Origin: Bacteroidales bacterium
GTDB lineage: Bacteria; Bacteroidota; Bacteroidia; Bacteroidales; WCHB1-69
NCBI GenBank assembly: GCA_016290295.1
Contig: JAEETJ010000011.1
Span: forward strand, 1-64,000
Direction: 5' to 3'
Length of the DNA: 64,000 nucleotides
Shown: positions 61,702 through 64,000 of the stretch, piece by piece
Position numbering within the stretch: the stretch's first letter is position 1
Layout of the letters: every line of letters begins with the position of its first letter
The notes under the pieces: generated by a model
Databases searched by the model: none
What the model saw: only the letters and a program-made list of their open reading frames with translations
Told to the model about the DNA's origin: nothing
Made by a program: the position numbers and the translations under genes

Positions 61702-62559
61702 CTAAAATGACAATCCCAAAAGAATCTCAACAGTACCAATGGATGCTTTTTCCTGTACTTTAGAAGAACTGTTCTTGGCGTTTTTTGAAAAATAATTGTT
61801 GAGAGACTGGGCATAATTGACGTATAACTTGCCTTTGAGGTGTCTTTTGATGACATATTCAAAGCCTAAACCGGCAAAAACAGACTCTTTGAAAAGGGCC
61901 ACTTCATTGTCTTTGGACCAATCGGTAGTCACATAGTTGATGGTCTCCTTATCGGTTTCTCTTGCCGTCGGGTCAATCTGGAATCGGGATTGGTATCTGG
62001 AGTACAGATTGAAACTGTGATATAAGCCGATGTTACCGCAGATTATGAAACGGCTGAAACTTGGGGTTTTCAGCGTGATGGCGGTGGGAATGGTGAAATA
62101 AATGCTCTTGTACTTTCGGTCAATATTAGCATTATCCAAAACCTTGTCAACCAAACGGATATCGTCATTAAAGTTCAAACTACCGCCGGTATGTTCGATG
62201 AGAATACCAGTGGAAACATAGTAATTTTTGGTTTTGGTCAAGTCAACATCCAAATTGACGCCATATCGGAGACCTAACTTTACGCTTTCGTGGGCGGACC
62301 TTTCATAGCCTACTGGTGCGGCCTTGTGGTTTTTCCAGTTCATCCAATTGAAAGTGGGACCGAAGGTGACACCGAACACCACTCTACGGGCTTCCAGTTC
62401 ATTGTAATGGTCTTCCCTGTGATGTTTTTGCCCTTTTTGTTCTTTTTGTTCTTTTTGCTCTCTATTTCTAGCGGTAGTAGTGCCATTGTTATAGTAATTC
62501 TGCGAAAAAGCGCAGGCCATGATGGCAAACATACTGATAAAACAAAAGATTTTCTTCAT
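61702..62559 (-). CDS. PorT-like outer-membrane barrel protein
   Basis: This 285-residue protein has a signal peptide ending CAFSQ. A charged low-complexity stretch (about 32-52, with repeats of EQK) precedes a barrel of the PorT/OMP_b-brl_2 type (VVFGVTFGPTFNWMNW at the start, EILLGLSF with a terminal Phe). PorT is an outer-membrane component needed for type IX secretion in relatives, and T9SS cargo occurs elsewhere in this window. The EQK repeat is encoded by a 9-nt tandem repeat and may vary in length. The order PorT-like, FAH and purB behind ruvB looks like an operon. PorT identity is likely but not certain. Confidence 0.65.
   Translation of the reverse strand: MKKIFCFISMFAIMACAFSQNYYNNGTTTARNREQKEQKEQKGQKHHREDHYNELEARRVVFGVTFGPTFNWMNWKNHKAAPVGYERSAHESVKLGLRYGVNLDVDLTKTKNYYVSTGILIEHTGGSLNFNDDIRLVDKVLDNANIDRKYKSIYFTIPTAITLKTPSFSRFIICGNIGLYHSFNLYSRYQSRFQIDPTARETDKETINYVTTDWSKDNEVALFKESVFAGLGFEYVIKRHLKGKLYVNYAQSLNNYFSKNAKNSSSKVQEKASIGTVEILLGLSF
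62425..62460. repeat. 9-nt tandem repeat in the PorT-like gene
   Basis: TTTTTG recurs with a 9-base period at 62425, 62434, 62443 and 62452, encoding the EQK repeat in frame. Slippage would add or remove three residues without a frameshift. Confidence 0.65.
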
Positions 62560-62585
62560 AAAATAGTATTTTTAACTGTTATTTT

Positions 62586-63611
62586 CTAAAATAAAGTGGG
62601 TTGTTGGTCATCCATTCTCAATTTGCCAAGATGAGCAAAGCCCAAATCGGTCACTTCACGTCCTCTTGGGGTTCTCATCAGATAGCCTTCCTGAATCAGG
62701 AAAGGCTCATAAACCTCTTCCAAAGTGCCCCGGTCTTCACCGACAGCGGTGGCAATGGTGGAAATGCCAACAGGTCCTCCTTTAAATTTTTCAACGATAG
62801 TAGAGAGTATTTTATTGTCCATCTCGTCCAAACCGTGTTTGTCAACATTCAAGGCGGCCAGTGCCACCTGGGTGATGTCGTAGGTAATGGTGCCGTCGCC
62901 TTTGATTTGGGCGAAGTCACGTACACGGCGTAGCAAGAGGTTGGCGATACGGGGAGTGCCACGACTGCGGCGGGCAATCTCGAAAGCGGCATCATCTTTG
63001 ATGGGAATGCTGAGGATGGAAGCGGAGCGTTTCAGAATCTTCGACAAGGTCTCCGCATCATAGTATTGCAGGCGCAAATTGATGCCGAAACGGGAGCGTA
63101 GCGGGGCTGTCAGCAGGCCAGAACGTGTAGTGGCACCCACCAAAGTGAAGGGGTTGAGTGAGATTTGCACACTGCGAGCATTGGGACCGCTGTCAATCAT
63201 AATGTCGATGCGGTAGTCTTCCATGGCGGAGTACAAATATTCCTCCACAATAGGCGAAAGACGATGGATTTCGTCAATAAAGAGCACATCGTTGGGCTCT
63301 AAGTTGGTCAGCAGGCCAGCCAATTCCCCGGGTTTGTCAATGACGGGTCCGGAGGTGATTTTCATATTCACCCCCATCTCGTTGGCGATAATATGCGAGA
63401 GGGTGGTCTTACCCAAGCCTGGAGGGCCGTGCAGGAGTACATGGTCCAAGGCTTCCCCGCGGGCTTTGGCGGCACGGACAAAGACGATGATATTGTCAAT
63501 AACCTGCTCTTGCCCGTGAAAATTGGCAAAGTCCGTTGGCCGAATAGCACGTTCAAATTCTTTTTCGGCAGCGGAGAGTCTTGAGGCGTTGGGATCCAGA
63601 TTATTATTCAT
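62586..63611 (-). CDS. ruvB: Holliday junction branch migration helicase RuvB
   Basis: This AAA+ motor of the RuvABC complex has Walker [10 protein letters not shown] (62-70), Walker B with DEIH (113-116), sensor 1 GATTRSG and a C-terminal winged helix ([20 protein letters not shown]). The 341-residue length is normal. It starts 10 bases after the TPR gene's stop and is followed by the PorT-like gene. ruvA and ruvC are not in the window. Confidence 0.97.
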   Translation of the reverse strand: MNNNLDPNASRLSAAEKEFERAIRPTDFANFHGQEQVIDNIIVFVRAAKARGEALDHVLLHGPPGLGKTTLSHIIANEMGVNMKITSGPVIDKPGELAGLLTNLEPNDVLFIDEIHRLSPIVEEYLYSAMEDYRIDIMIDSGPNARSVQISLNPFTLVGATTRSGLLTAPLRSRFGINLRLQYYDAETLSKILKRSASILSIPIKDDAAFEIARRSRGTPRIANLLLRRVRDFAQIKGDGTITYDITQVALAALNVDKHGLDEMDNKILSTIVEKFKGGPVGISTIATAVGEDRGTLEEVYEPFLIQEGYLMRTPRGREVTDLGFAHLGKLRMDDQQPTLF

Positions 63612-63621
63612 GGTCTTGTGT

Positions 63622-64000
63622 TTATTTCATTTTGTCCAAGCGGTTCAAACCTAACACTGCGGGTTCATAGTTGGGCAGTATCTTCAAGGCGGTTTCGTAA
63701 GCTTCGCGGGCTTCGGCTAAGCGACCGGTGCACTCATAGCAAACGCCACGGTTGCAGTATGCCTCCACACAGTTGGGTTCTACCGCAATGGCACGGTCAA
63801 ACAATGCCAAGGCCTCGTCGTATTTGTCCTGGTCCACCATATAAACATAGCCCAGGTTGTTGAGGGTAGGCAGGTGGTCTTCCTTGATTTGGAGGACAAT
63901 TTTATACTGCTCTACAGCCTGCTCTATTTGTTCGTCCGACTGATTTTTTTCTCCCAAATCCTGCAATAACTTGGCCAGATTGAAATTGATTTCAATGTTG
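63622..64000 (-). CDS. TPR-repeat protein (5' part beyond the window)
   Basis: The frame is open to the right edge of the window, so the start of this gene is missing. At least 126 residues are visible. The motif [20 protein letters not shown] and its neighbour [20 protein letters not shown] are tetratricopeptide repeats at 34-residue spacing, and two to three repeats can be seen. These are protein-interaction modules, so the function cannot be named. The stop precedes ruvB by 10 bases. I do not use the TTG at 63966 as a start, because TPR-like sequence continues upstream of it. Confidence 0.8.
   Translation of the reverse strand, partial: NIEINFNLAKLLQDLGEKNQSDEQIEQAVEQYKIVLQIKEDHLPTLNNLGYVYMVDQDKYDEALALFDRAIAVEPNCVEAYCNRGVCYECTGRLAEAREAYETALKILPNYEPAVLGLNRLDKMK

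Overview
The window is chromosomal DNA of a Bacteroidota bacterium, most likely order Bacteroidales. The evidence is the promoter type (many TAnnTTTG -7 elements just upstream of genes), type IX secretion (T9SS) sorting domains, PorT-like and DUF6089/DUF5686/DUF4837 envelope proteins, a bamA locus followed by three Skp/OmpH genes, and a one-polypeptide PurL. No rRNA, tRNA, CRISPR array, transposase or phage gene was found.

Region 1 (1-39351) is mostly housekeeping. It holds metK and a serine hydrolase; a minus-strand run of comEC, a universal stress protein, a C69 dipeptidase, a pseudouridine synthase, purL and a small barrel protein; gcvP with a DUF5686 outer-membrane protein; an envelope-assembly block (DUF6089, uppS, bamA, three OmpH genes); a cysteine desulfidase-like protein; a MalY-type C-S lyase; an HAD phosphatase; ileS; a cluster of small membrane proteins beginning with dgkA; a HipBA-like pair; a DMT exporter; pta; an outer-membrane protein; and a LolC/E-type permease.

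Region 2 (about 39350-57170) is the accessory island and the most interesting part. On the minus strand, a lipoprotein, a T9SS-sorted surface protein and a 3122-residue SpvB/FG-GAP/RHS protein form an apparent operon. The giant protein ends in a HET-C/zinc phospholipase-like toxin domain and is followed, with overlapping start and stop codons, by a three-helix membrane protein that is probably its immunity protein. Downstream, in the same orientation, lie two displaced RHS core-toxin cassettes, each with its own candidate immunity gene, and the scar of a third. Two of these cassettes share a 5' module: a promoter-like -7 box, a start codon and a 7-nt-periodic repeat array fused to the RHS core. 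A divergent membrane-anchored LytTR/winged-helix regulator sits at the head of the operon behind a repeat-rich promoter region. Palindromic repeats have also been absorbed in frame into the coding sequences of the giant protein and of the T9SS protein.

Region 3 (57188-64000) holds an ECF sigma factor overlapping a membrane protein that joins an anti-sigma-like N-terminus to a T9SS type-B (CHU_C/gliding) C-terminal domain. It is followed by a minus-strand housekeeping operon: TPR protein, ruvB, PorT-like barrel, FAH-family hydrolase, purB and DUF4837 lipoprotein. The TPR gene runs off the right edge.
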